Shown here: in pieces, positions 52,270 through 63,429 of the stretch
Layout: each line of letters starts with the position of its first letter
Position numbering within the stretch: position 1 is the first letter of the stretch
DNA from: Zeus faber
Lineage: Eukaryota; Chordata; Actinopteri; Zeiformes; Zeidae
Length of the DNA stretch: 64,000 nucleotides
Reading direction: 5' to 3'
Assembly: GCA_960531495.1 (NCBI GenBank)
Contig: OY482848.1
Location: 18,505,458-18,569,457, forward strand
Program-made: the position numbers and the translations under genes
Notes under the pieces: generated by a model
What the model was told of the DNA's origin: nothing
Databases searched by the model: none
What the model saw: the letters and a program-made list of their open reading frames with translations, nothing else

Positions 52270-52850
52270 ACGAAATGCACAGGCTCGCTGACGGAAATTT
52301 CAATTTCAAGTGTCTTCTCCATTTTCATTGTGTGAATTTCACGTGTTGAAACAGCATTTATCCACTTATTATTTTGTTTTTAAACCCAAGGCTTTAAATT
52401 AGAAACCATTTGAAGAAATGCATTTGTAAATAACTATTTGCTAAATTTGTCAAATACTTTCACTCTATACCGGTGACACTATCATTGTCCTTGATCAGAA
52501 CTGAAACCCCTGACGCATCGTTGCATCATCGCATCATTGCACCATTGCAGGGCACTATTCAAATCCCTTTCCGAAAGTAAACCTTGGTTTATTTAGGATC
52601 CTACAAAATGGGCCGTGCTGTGCTGATGTTTAACACTAAAAGACCTCTTTAGTGGTAACTTAACCTAGATATTGTTGTTCTTCCTCGTTTCCTTGTTTGT
52701 TTTGTGCCAGTAGTTGAACAAGCTGCATTATGGGATGTAAATGTGCCAACAAAGACTATCATCATGCAAAGTACCGGCCGTCCGCCTGCCTGGAGGCCAA
52801 CAGATGCCTTCAAGCAGGCTGGAACCAATGTCACTATATATGACTATATA
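52270..52850. other. Gene-free foxe1 upstream sequence
   Basis: No exon or clear repeat was recognised, apart from a short GCATCGTTGCATCATCGCAT tandem near 52,513-52,548. Confidence 0.4.
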
Positions 52851-52854
52851 ATAC

Positions 52855-52913
52855 ATAACTAGTTATATATTTTATATATATATAATATTTACTGTATATA
52901 TAACCTGTATATA

Positions 52914-52957
<44 letters not shown>

Positions 52958-53515
52958 TGGGAAGAGGTAGAAATCAAGTAGGCTGGAAGCAATATATAAC
53001 TATATACATAACTATAGTTATATTATTATATATATGTATATGTTGTATATAGTCGTATAGTTATATATATGTAAATATATTACTATAGTTCTAGAGAGTC
53101 ATATAGTAAATATGTAACTATATTATAGATATAAAGTTATATAGTTGTATAGTTATATATAAGTATCTATATTACTATACTTATGGATAGTCATATATAG
53201 TTATATAGTTGTGTAGTTAAATATATATGTAACTATATTACTATAGATATATAGTTATGTATAATCGTATAGTTATATATAAGTAACTATATCACTATAG
53301 TTATAGATAGTCATGTAGTATATATATATATATATATATATATTACTATAGTTATATAATTTTTTATAGTCATAAAGTTGTATAGTGATATATATGTAAC
53401 TATACTACTATGATTATAGATAGTCATATAGTATATATGTAGCTATATTACTATAGTTATATATAGTCATATAGTATATATATATGTAACTACAGTTATA
53501 TAGTTATATATAGGA
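52855..53515. repeat. TA-rich satellite-like block (TATAGTTATATA units)
   Basis: About 650 bp of imperfect units such as ACTATAGTTATATATAGTC is broken by pure TA tracts near 52,917-52,955 and 53,320-53,342. It is a degenerate tandem array about 1.1-1.7 kb upstream of the foxe1 start. Confidence 0.85.
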
Positions 53516-54010
53516 GTATTGGGAGTGGGGAGTTGGTGAGGCCCGCTTCAGCACACATATAGCTATAGAGAAGGCTGGGCTGCACCATTAATCTGTTAGA
53601 CAAACAGAGCAGATAGCAGGGCTGTGCGCTCCCAGCGCTCATCACCACACGGGGTAACACATGACAAGTGTCAGCGTTGCTGTGGGGCAAAGGGAGGCAG
53701 ATCTTTGTGAGACAACGGCCCGTTGAAAGGTCTCCTCCTGTGGGGAGACGTGCTTCCCAGGCAGGGGCCGGTCCTGCAGGGCCCCGCCGCAGGGCCCGGC
53801 GCTGCGAGCGGAACCCCCCCGTGGGCTCTTATACCTGGGTGGAGAGCACTGCTCCGCTCGGCGCCTGCACATCGTCATCACTGGTGGTGATTCAACTGTG
53901 TGAACAGGTCGCTAGTGCTGTCGCTGCATATTATTACGATGACCTGCTCATACGTATATTGATGCCATTTGCCAGTATATAAAATGTGTGTGTGTGGGTA
54001 TGTGTGCGTG

Positions 54011-54208
54011 GTTAATATATTTCGATCGACAAAGCATTAAAAAAACCCATTTGAAACAAGTAGTGCGACTGTTTCAATCCTTAAATTTGGCCTTGTCGCT
54101 GCAGTCAACATTTTAATTTTTTTAAATTTTTTTTTAAGCCTTCAAAGGACTAAGTACATTCATTGCACCAAGCGTTTTCTTTTGTGCCTGACCTTGTCAC
54201 ATCTAATG
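54011..54208 (+). repeat. Direct repeat, right copy (flanks foxe1)
   Basis: It matches 49,411-49,640 by eye over nearly its whole length, with small gaps in the T-rich part. It shares CATTGCACCAAGCGTTTTCT and TTGTGCCTGACCTTGTCACA. A GT microsatellite follows both copies. Confidence 0.9.
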
Positions 54209-54209
<1 letters not shown>

Positions 54210-54242
<33 letters not shown>

Positions 54243-54320
54243 CTGTGTGTGTCTGTGTGTGCGTGCGTGCGTGAGTGTGTGCGCGCGCGCGTGCATGTGT
54301 GTGTGTGTGTGTGTGTGTGT
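54210..54320. repeat. (GT)n microsatellite
   Basis: A compound GT/GC array immediately after the right direct repeat. Confidence 0.9.
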
Positions 54321-54329
54321 ATTATAGTG

Positions 54330-56150
54330 CACGGTAAAGGGTGTCGGCTCCTTTTTGAGCCGGCACCCTACTTACCTCAGAGATGAGATTAGGAGACACA
54401 GTGATCACAAGGTGCTTTCTGGAAAATCAAGATCAGATCAACGATATCATACGAGTTGCGCCATCTGTGAGAAGTATCAGGAACCTATTTCAGAAAAGAA
54501 GACAGAAAATAGATATTGCAAAAAAAAAAAAAGGAAGAAATATAATCGATTTAGCATATTCTTAACATTTGACAGTTTTTCCCGAAATAACATAGTATAA
54601 ATGATAGTGCATTTAAGACACGGTTTTACTCGTGTAAATACCTGAAAGCTTGGTCAAACCCCCTGACACTTCGTGACAGACGAGACAGGCTCACGCTCTG
54701 CACCGGACCTCACCCTGCGCCCAAAACGTCTCATGCTCTGTGGTTCTGAACAATTACCGGTGACTAATAAAACTCAGATACACAGTGCTGTCAAGTGCTG
54801 AAACTAATACTCGCCATAGTTTACTCATGCTTCATGACTTGGCACCGGCACAGCATTTGCTTTTAATATTTGCTTGTGATCCTTTTTATCTGCCTTTGTT
54901 TTGATGGAATCAAATGTGACTAACGCCGATCAACATGTATCCCGCTTGTTTAAATAGTGGAAACTATTTGGAATCAGTTCAACTATTGACTCAGATGGAT
55001 ATGTTTGTTTGGAGCTAACCCTCGAATTCTCATTTAATTCAGAGACGTTTTTCCTTTTTGATGTAAAAAGCAGAGTTGCAAGTCGAGATTATCCCAAGTT
55101 GAGAGGCATTGAAGGGGAAATGTAAAAACCTAGCACCGCTGCAAAGCCAAAGCCCAGAGTGTTCCTAGTGAAGCAGTGGAACGGTGTTCGGTCTTCCGCC
55201 AACAAGGGTCCTGGAGCCTTGATAAAGGGTCCTGGATCCATGGAAAAGGCACCGCAGCCCTTTATTGCCGCACAGAGAGGCCTCGGCCTGCTCGCAGCTG
55301 TCGGTCACGCTGCAGACCAGACCAGGAAAAAAAAAGGCAAATGACGGCCGCCGCCCGAGTGGCGCGGCGGCCGAGGCAAATGAAGACGCTTGGATTCGGG
55401 TCTGACGTGTAGTTCTGTCCGAGGCCGAGAGGAACGGCTCTCCCTCCAAACAAAAGCAAACAAATCAGCCATTTGAATTTGAACACTTGACTTCAACCAT
55501 TAAAGTGGCCGTACGTGGTCAGGTGTTGTGTAACTAGAACTCAAGGCCCGATGGGCGAGTTGGGAAACAATGCAGAGAAAGGCTGCAATGATGGAGGAGC
55601 CGTTCACTGATCACTGAAGTGGGCGAAGACCAAAACACATTTTAATATGAGTGATTTATTTATTTATTTATTTATTGATAATCCATTAGGAGTACCATGG
55701 GTAAAGGGGAGACTATTTTGTTTGCCGTTCTCCCATAAATTAACTATTTTTTAGTATTAAAACTTTAATCATTTTAATATCACATGTTTATATGCAACGA
55801 AAAAGCACCTCAATGGAACACACATTTTGGTTAATAGAAAATAAAAACAATAAAAAATGATCTTATCTGTGTGAATATCCTTTTAGTATCTTGGTGGTGG
55901 TGTTTTAACTGGAATATGTAATTTTGATAAAAATGTAAATTTAAACATTAGTAACTAGACATCAGCAATTATTCATCTCCATACACTCACATTTACTTTC
56001 CCAAATTTCGACTATGAATCGATCAGTTCTGAAGTGTATATCAGTTCTTATTTAGGTGAATGTTAATGCCTCTACTATTTGTAAGAGAGGGTTTTTTTTT
56101 ATAGGGAATTGAGCTCCTCATTTCAATTCATTTTCTAGTCGCTCCCAGTG
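54330..56150. other. Gene-free region upstream of foxe1
   Basis: No exon was recognised. A TTTA tandem lies at about 55,655-55,678. Regulatory elements for foxe1 could lie here, but nothing in the sequence identifies them. Confidence 0.4.
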
Positions 56151-56158
56151 TGTAGGTG

Positions 56159-56265
<107 letters not shown>

Positions 56266-56434
56266 TCGTGCTAAGTTGACCCTCCAGTCGGTCCACGGTA
56301 GCGAGGCCTCTTGTTTGCATTAGCGCTGCAGAGTGGAGGTGCAGATGCAAAGCCCTGACGGTTGACTGGCTCCAACCTGGGACCAGTTTACATAACTGAA
56401 GCAGCATGCACCCAGGAAGACCGCCGTTAAATCA

Positions 56435-56466
<32 letters not shown>

Positions 56467-56993
56467 CTGCACCTGTCTCTCAAACAGGCATGTGCAGAGG
56501 GGGTGGGTGAGGGTTCCCCAGCACCTGCCCATTTGCCCCTTGATGTCCATGGCGCCCTTTTTGATCAGGCACCGTTTTTTAGCGTATATGGGCATTGAGA
56601 TGTCGTTGGGAACAGCTGATCACATGACGTCACTCAGTAAGACTCAGTGGCTCATAGAGATAAGTCGTTACCTGAGAATTTCAGTGTTGACGTTCACGCG
56701 TGCTTTTGAAACAGGAAACACACACGAGCGTTTCAAAGCGCCCGGTGACCCAGGTCAAATGTGAAGGCGACCCGGGGGCGTGGCGGTGTTATAATCGTGC
56801 GCAAATCTAACGACAGACGGATGCAGTTTTGTGGTACTCCAGCACTCGCAAGAATGTATTTTCTCACGAGAGGCAAAATATCTCGCAATATTTTCACCCG
56901 AAAACAAACGTAGATGCCATACAGCTCGCCACTGTGGTTGTTTGTGCAGTGCGGACACTATACACTAATTAGACCCTCATGAGTTCTGTTATG

Positions 56994-57024
<31 letters not shown>

Positions 57025-57064
57025 GTATGTATGTATGTAAGTATGTATGTATGTATGTATGTAC
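56994..57064. repeat. (TATG)n array, left segment
   Basis: GTAT/TATG units run up to the left end of the LTR-like sequence at 57,065 and resume after it at 57,527. The LTR probably split one array. Confidence 0.85.
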
Positions 57065-57526
57065 TGTTAGAAATAATATGGTTGGAAATGTCCTTTTGTG
57101 ACCAGTCGTGCACATGTTGTTCCTGTACTTTTCCGTTTGCGTAGATGTTGTTCATGTTGGTCGCCTCTGGTTGGAGTCAGTTCTTTGTGATCCATGTGTC
57201 CTTTTGTGACCACTTACTTAGATAAGACTATATAAGGATCCAGGGAAGAAGGATCAGGGCTTCCAGCGTTTTCCACGGGCTGGGCTGAGACTTGGCTGAG
57301 CTCGGCTCCTGGAGCCCGGGCTCAGACTTCGTGAACTGAGCCTGCTGCACTTTCTGATTCTGCCTGACAATAAATATGACCAACTCTCCAACCCATCAAC
57401 GAGCATGTGGAGAACCTCGAAGGTAATTGTTATACTTTAATTGACCAACAGAATAGAGTAATTGATTGAAACAGGTTTTCTACAACAGAACAACTGGGTG
57501 ATCCTCAAGGATTATATTCTCCAACA
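57065..57526 (+). mobile_element. Probable solo LTR inside the TATG array
   Basis: This 462-bp block begins TGTTAG and ends CCAACA, imperfect TG…CA inverted ends as in retrotransposon LTRs. It has a TATA-like ACTATATAAGG near 57,227-57,237 and an AATAAA signal near 57,370. TATG repeats abut both ends. No second LTR or coding region is present. A short target duplication cannot be distinguished from the repeat units. Confidence 0.6.
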
Positions 57527-57973
57527 GTATGTATGTATGTACATATGTATGTATGGATGTACATACGTATGTATGTATGTATGTATGTACGTACGTATGT
57601 ATGTATGTGTGTATCTATGTATGTATGTATGCATGCATGTATATTTGTATGTATGTATGTATGCATGTATGTATTTATGTGTGTATGCATGTATGTTTGT
57701 ATTACAGTATATGTATGTATGTGTGTATGTATGTATGTGTGTATGCATGTATGTGTGTATCTCTGTATGGGTGTATGCATGTATGTTTGTATGTATATGT
57801 ATGTATGTACGTATGTACGTATGTATGTACGTATGGATGTACATATGGATGTATGTATGTATGTACATATGTATGTATGTACGTATGTATGTATGTATGT
57901 ATGTATGTATGTATGTATGTATGTATGTATGTATGTATGTATGTATGTATGTATGTATGTATGTATGTATGTA
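57527..57973. repeat. (TATG)n array, central segment
   Basis: A long compound array of TATG units with TACG, TGTG and GCATG variants, ending in a pure run just before the Tc1 element. Frames of 150-200 codons here are repeat artefacts on both strands. Confidence 0.95.
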
Positions 57974-59505
57974 CAGTGGGGCAAAAAAGTATTTAGTCAG
58001 CCACCAATTGTGCAAGTTCTCCCACTTAAAAAGATGAGAGAGGCCTGTAATTTTCATCATAGGTACACTTTGACTATGAGAGACAGAATGGGGGGAAAGA
58101 ATCCAGGAAATCACATTGTAGGATTCTTAATGAATTAATTGGTAAATTCCTAGGTAAAATAAGTATTTGGTCACCTACAAACAAGCAAGATTTCTGGCTT
58201 TCACAGACCTGTAACTTTTTCTTTAAGAGGCTCCTCTGTCCTCCACTCGTTACCTGTACTAATGGCACCTGTTTGAACTTGTTATCAGTATAAAAGACAC
58301 CTGTCCACAACCTCAAACAGTCACACTCCAAACTCCACTATGGCCAAGACCAAAGAGCTGTCAAAGGACACCAGAAACAAAATTGTAGACCTGCACCAGG
58401 CTGGGAAGACTGAATCTGCAATAGGTAAGCAGCTTGTTGTGAAGAAATCAACTGTGGGAGCAATTATTAGAAAATAGAAGACATACAAGACCACTGATAA
58501 TCTCCCTCGATCTGGGGCTCCACGCAAGATCTCACCCCGTGGCGTCAAAATGATCACACGAACGGTGAGCAAACATCCCAGAACCACACGGGGGGACCTG
58601 GTAAATGACCTGCAGAGAGCTGGGACCAAAGTAACAAAGGCTACCATCAGTAACACACTACGCCGCCAGGGACTCAAATCCTGCAGTGCCAGACGTGTCC
58701 CCCTGCTTAAGCCAGTATATGTCCAGGCCCGTCTGAAGTTTGCTAGAGAGCATTTGGATGATCCAGAAGAGGATTGGGAGAATGTCAAATGGTCAGATGA
58801 AACCAAAATAGAACTTTTTGGTAAAAACTCAACTTGTCGTGTTTGGAGGAGAAAGAAAGCTGAGTTGCATCCAAAGAACACCATACCTACTGTGAAGCAT
58901 GGGGGTGGAAACATCATGCTTTGGGGCTGTTTTTCTGTAAAGGGACCAGGACGACTGATCCGTGTAAAGGAAAGAATGAATGGGGCCATGTATCATGAGA
59001 TTTTGAGTGAAAACCTCCTTCCATCAGCAAGGGCATTGAAGATGAAACGTGGCTGGGTGTTTCAGCATGACAATGATCGCAAACACACCGCCCGGGCAAT
59101 GAAGGAGTGGCTTCGTAAGAAGCATTTCAAGCTCCTGGAGTGGCCTAGCCAGTCTCCAGATCTCAACCCCATAGAAAATCTTTGGAGGGAGTTGAAAGTC
59201 CATGTTGCCCAGCGACAGCCCCAAAACATCACTGCTCTAGAGGAGATCTGCATGGAGGAATGGGCCAAAATACCAGCAACAGTGTGTGAAAACCTTGTGA
59301 AGACTTACAGAAAACGTTTGACCTCTGTCATTGCAAACAAAGGGTATATAACAAAGTATTGAGATGAACTTTTGTTATTGACCAAATACTTATTTTCCAC
59401 CATAATTTTCAAATAAATTATTTAAAAATCAGACAATGTGATTTTCTGGATTTTTGTTTTCTAATTTTGTCTACATTTTTGACTAAATACTTTTTTGCCC
59501 CACTG
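57974..59505 (+). mobile_element. Tc1-like DNA transposon, complete (1,532 bp)
   Basis: The ends CAGTGGGGCAAAAAAGTATT and AATACTTTTTTGCCCCACTG are perfect inverted repeats, flanked on both sides by TA (57,972-57,973 and 59,506-59,507). That is the Tc1 target duplication. Inner copies of AAGTATTTGGTCA (about 58,160) and TGACCAAATACTT (about 59,379) give the paired inner/outer arrangement seen in IR/DR-type Tc1 elements. It inserted into the TATG array. Confidence 0.95.
58340..59362 (+). pseudogene. Tc1 transposase, full length with one in-frame stop
   Basis: The frame is 341 codons from ATG to the terminal TGA, the normal Tc1 length, interrupted only by TAG at codon 46 (58,475-58,477). The N-terminus ([20 protein letters not shown]) is the paired-like helix-turn-helix that binds the inverted repeats. 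The catalytic DD34E triad is visible: D153 in KWSDETKI, D244 in FQHDNDRKH and E279 in [12 protein letters not shown] glycine-rich [10 protein letters not shown] box is intact. A translation start at codon 71 would skip the first DNA-binding helices. This copy is unlikely to be active but is young. Confidence 0.93.
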
Positions 59506-59507
59506 TA

Positions 59508-59725
59508 TGTACGTACGTGTGTATGTGTGTATGTGTGTATGTGTGCATGTGTGTATGTGTGTGTGTATGTGTGTGTATGTGTGTGTGCATGTGTATGTGT
59601 GTGCATGTGTGTATGCATGTGTGTATGCATGTTTGTACGTATGTTTGTATGTATGTATGATTGTATGTATGTATGTACGGATGTATGTATGGATGTAGTA
59701 TGTATCGATGTACGTATGTACGTAC

Positions 59726-59756
<31 letters not shown>

Positions 59757-59926
59757 TGTATGTATGTATGAATTTATGTGTGTATGCATGTATGTTTGTA
59801 TTACAGTACATGTATGTATGTATGTATGTATGTATGATGTATGCATCTTTATTTGTATGTATATATGTATGCATGAATGTATGCATGTTTATTTGTATTT
59901 ATATATGTATGCATGAATGTATTTAT
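59508..59926. repeat. (TATG)n array, right segment
   Basis: This continues the array interrupted by the Tc1 element, with TGTG, GCATG and TATT variants, up to the SINE. TATG-like units reappear just after the SINE (60,117-60,145). Confidence 0.9.
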
Positions 59927-60116
59927 GGGGATGGTAGCTCAGGAGGTAGAGCTGGTCGTCTAGTAATCCAAAGGTCGCTGGTTCGATCCCAGGCTCCTCC
60001 TGCTAGCATGCTGTAGTGTCCTTGAGCAAGACACTTAACCCTGATGGCTGCGTCCGTCGGTGTTTGAACAATTGTAAGTCGCTTTGGATAAAAGCGTCTG
60101 CTAAATGTAAAATGTA
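59927..60116 (+). mobile_element. tRNA-derived SINE
   Basis: The head resembles a tRNA with an A box (TAGCTCAGGAGG, about 59,935) and a B box (GGTTCGATCCC, about 59,980-59,990). It is followed by a body with CCTTGAGCAAGACACTTAACC and the tail GTCGCTTTGGATAAAAGCG plus TCTGCTAAATG, common in teleost SINEs. Acceptor-stem pairing is poor, so this is not a working tRNA gene. It sits in the TATG array. Confidence 0.88.
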
Positions 60117-60149
60117 ATGTTTGTATATGTGTATGTATGTATCTATTCA

Positions 60150-62030
60150 CACCAAAGCGGGTGTAATTCCGCAGACACTTTTTAGGTAATAATAAAAGAT
60201 TATCAAAATAAGTTGTAAATAAAATGGCTGGAATGCCAGCAGGGTTTATTTTGTGCATAAATATAACATACATATAACAGCCAGAAAACACAGATAAAGC
60301 CCTTAATTTAAAAACAGGAATGGCAATTCAGCAATGTCTCTATTTAAGAAAAGGTAAGGTAATTTTCCCTCATCCTACACACACACACACGCATGCGCGC
60401 GAGTTACCACATCGCAACAATTGGTGCTGGTGTAAAGGCCTCCACCTCAGATCTGCTCGGCTGCTCTGCCAGAATCCTGGCATCCACGCCCTGCAGACGT
60501 TCCAGAGCACCTCAGCGTGCCAGGCCCCACGCCGTCATCCTCTCTACCCTCTCCTGCACCTGAATGGAGTCGTGCTTGCGCAACCTCAAACACACACGCA
60601 CCCAGTCCTCTAAAGGCCTTCATTTTGTTTTTGTTCTACTTCATTTGCACAGATTCATCACTCCGCAGGCACCGGCGAGACAACGGCCGATTGGGGAGGG
60701 ATTGAGATGTTACCACATGAAGATCAAACCGGTGTCTTTGGGGAAAGGAGTTTCCCATGAAGAAGAAGCCTCTGCTGTCTGTCCTAAGCCTTGCACGGAA
60801 CATGTCGATGGACACTTTAAATACCTTTTGCAATTTATACACAGTGTGAAAAACACAAACCAGAACATTTTAATTGATAAAAAAATAAAAAAATAGTTCT
60901 CTTCCGATTTGACTTGAATTTCTCTGGTCAGAGGAGCTCGGCGCTGCACAACACAAGACCTTTGTGTTTCCTCTGTGACAAGCTTTCACCACCGGCTAAA
61001 TCCTGTGATTCCTAAGCAGGAAGATACAGGTATTCATGCAGCGTCCGACCGAAATCCTCCGGCGCGGCGCCGTGTTTTCTCAGCTGTCAAGCCCCCCCCT
61101 GATGTGTGTCTTTTTAGGCGTGGCAGATGAAGGACCGGTGGAAAGGGTCCCGGGTCCACAAACGCACCATCTGTCAAGACGCCGAGTCAAGCTCAGAGCA
61201 ATGACTCGATGTGAAAACAAGCTTGATTAACAGGGCTATTCTCACTCCGATTAAATAAACACACTCGGTAGTAACAAGAAAATGTGGATGTGGCAGTGTG
61301 GCCACTTGTCAGGGTTGGATGGAGGAGGCCGACAGCGAGGGGTGGTTCAACGCCGTTTGACGTGTTTATTTAAGGCGTGAGGCTTATAGGCTTTATTTTA
61401 ATGATCCAAACTGAGGGGCACACAAAACGATAAATAAAAAAAATAATAATAATAATTAATCAGGGTGCCGGAGGGAGGCCTTCTTGGGCCCCTGACACTA
61501 CGGCTGGGCTCCTGCATGGCTGTCGCCCAACCCTCAACGCCAGACCGACAACTATTAAGAAATCGCTTGCTGCTAATTTGGACGATTCTGGACAGCTGTG
61601 TTGCCACGGGAAGGAAGGCACGCTGCCGTCTGCAGCCGCGGCTTAACCACGCCCCTTGGTCAGCCACAGTGGAAAATATGCGACCAAAGGTTTTGGTTGA
61701 GTGGACGTAATTCATGCACATGCACATGCATGAGCCGTAGAAGTGCATGACTTATATTATGGCATGAGATGTTATTCTAAGGGCCTCGATAGTAAAATGA
61801 AGGGTTCTATTCTAAATGGAGTGTAATCAATAGAAGGTCTTGGTCAGAAAGGAATTCCATGATAAGTAGTCACCGTAAAGAACCCTTATAACCCTTTTAT
61901 ATAAGTATATATAATAATATATAATATAATATAATAATATATAATAATATAAGTATATTTGGTTGCCAGCCAAAGGATTTGCATGTGAGTTTATGATAAT
62001 ATGCAGCCACATATTGATAATTTGGCCAAT
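60150..62030. other. Gene-free region
   Basis: No coding exon was recognised on either strand. A short CA run lies near 60,378-60,392 and an ATA-rich stretch near 61,905-61,950. Confidence 0.4.
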
Positions 62031-62035
62031 ATATA

Positions 62036-62390
62036 TTAGTGCTGGGCAATATTGAGAAAATCAAATATCACAATATATTTTGACAAATACTTTGATATCG
62101 ATATTTGGCAATATTTTGGTTAACTATGCTTTCATAAGATGTTAACACACCAGAAATGTTTGAGAAACCATAAGTATTATGGATATTATGATCAGCCAGG
62201 TAGTTACATTGATTAGAACAGCTGGAACAGTCTATAGAGTTCAGAAATTATAATTTCTTAAGTGTAATGCAGCTTCCAAGATAACATTTAACTACTATCA
62301 CAATATGACAACAACCAAAATCCCAGACCAGATGCAGTATAGTCCCATATCACAATATTGATATCATATCGATATATCACCCATCACATA
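62036..62390. mobile_element. Probable MITE with GCTGGGCAATATT-type ends
   Basis: The left end TAGTGCTGGGCAATATTG and the right end ATCGATATATCACCCATCAC are approximate inverted repeats. The interior repeats CAATATT/GATATCGATAT motifs. No coding frame. Ends are approximate. Confidence 0.5.
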
Positions 62391-62874
62391 TACATGTGAT
62401 GGCCTTGTGAGCAGATTCGACCTGCACTAGGACAAATTACACATATTGCACATATGAAGATATGTGACAAGGATGTGGTAGCAAACACTTTCTATAGATA
62501 AGGATAAGGCCTTCTGTAGAGTACAGCGATATTAATGCAAGGAAGCATATGTACACGGTGTGTGCAGCCCCGTGTGTGTGTACTAGAGGGAGGAAAAGAA
62601 GAGGGAGAGGGACAGACAAAAATTTTTGTATGTCGTATACAGACCTTCCCACAAACAGGGACCATGAAAGGAAAAACCAAATTTAACCACAATTTAAAAA
62701 CTAGTCATTTTTCAAGTATTACATATCTCTGATAAGCACTGCACTTTCCTGAATTCCCCCCGAGGATTAAGAATATTAAGTTATCATACCGAATCATATT
62801 GTATGATATCGAATAATATCTTATAGAATCATATCAAAGCACATGGTAATGTATCGTATAATATGAATGAATTA

Positions 62875-63050
62875 AATTTATTGTCATTGTACAAGAAGGA
62901 AATGATGAAATGTGTCCTCTGCATTTGACCCATCCTATACCTAGGAGCAGTGGGCAGCCACAGTGCAGCGCCCGGGGACCAGCTACAGCTCTTTTGCATG
63001 TGCCTTACTCAGCGGCACCGATAGGAGTATTAACCCCCTAACACACATGT
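62875..63050. repeat. Degenerate interspersed repeat
   Basis: It carries TTTGACCCATCCTATACC, GGAGCAGTGGGCAGCCACAG and GCGCCCGGGGACC, partly shared with 42,946-43,200. It is probably a common teleost retroelement remnant. Confidence 0.55.
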
Positions 63051-63429
63051 CTTTTCATATTGATCTTGATCCTTTGATATTGTATTGTACCACATTGTAC
63101 TGAATTTTCGTGTACCATATTGTATATACCATATTGAATCTTATGGTATTGTATGGTATGGTCTGGTAAGGGTTAGGGTTAAGAGTGATGAAAGAGTACC
63201 GAAAATCCTTACTGAAGTAAGGGCTAAGAGAGAGATAATTGACTTAAATACAAGTAGAGGTTTTGGTGTAGAAGTTGAGGAAAATGACTCAAGCGAAAGT
63301 AACAATTCTGAACAAGTACCTGTGGCAGTTTTGGCTACCATGCGCCACCCAAGTGGCGTTTCATGGACCTCAGAGACACAGAAGGTGGGATTGTAGACAC
63401 CCCAGTTTATTGTAGAGTGGGCTAGTTGA

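Noticed and set aside
57505-58114. Long open frames of Tyr-Ile-His-Thr or Tyr-Val-Cys-Met on both strands
   Set aside because: They are direct translations of the TATG tetranucleotide array, open in several frames because the repeat contains no stops.
59927-60000. tRNA gene
   Set aside because: A and B boxes are present, but the acceptor stem does not pair properly, and the sequence continues into a SINE body and tail.
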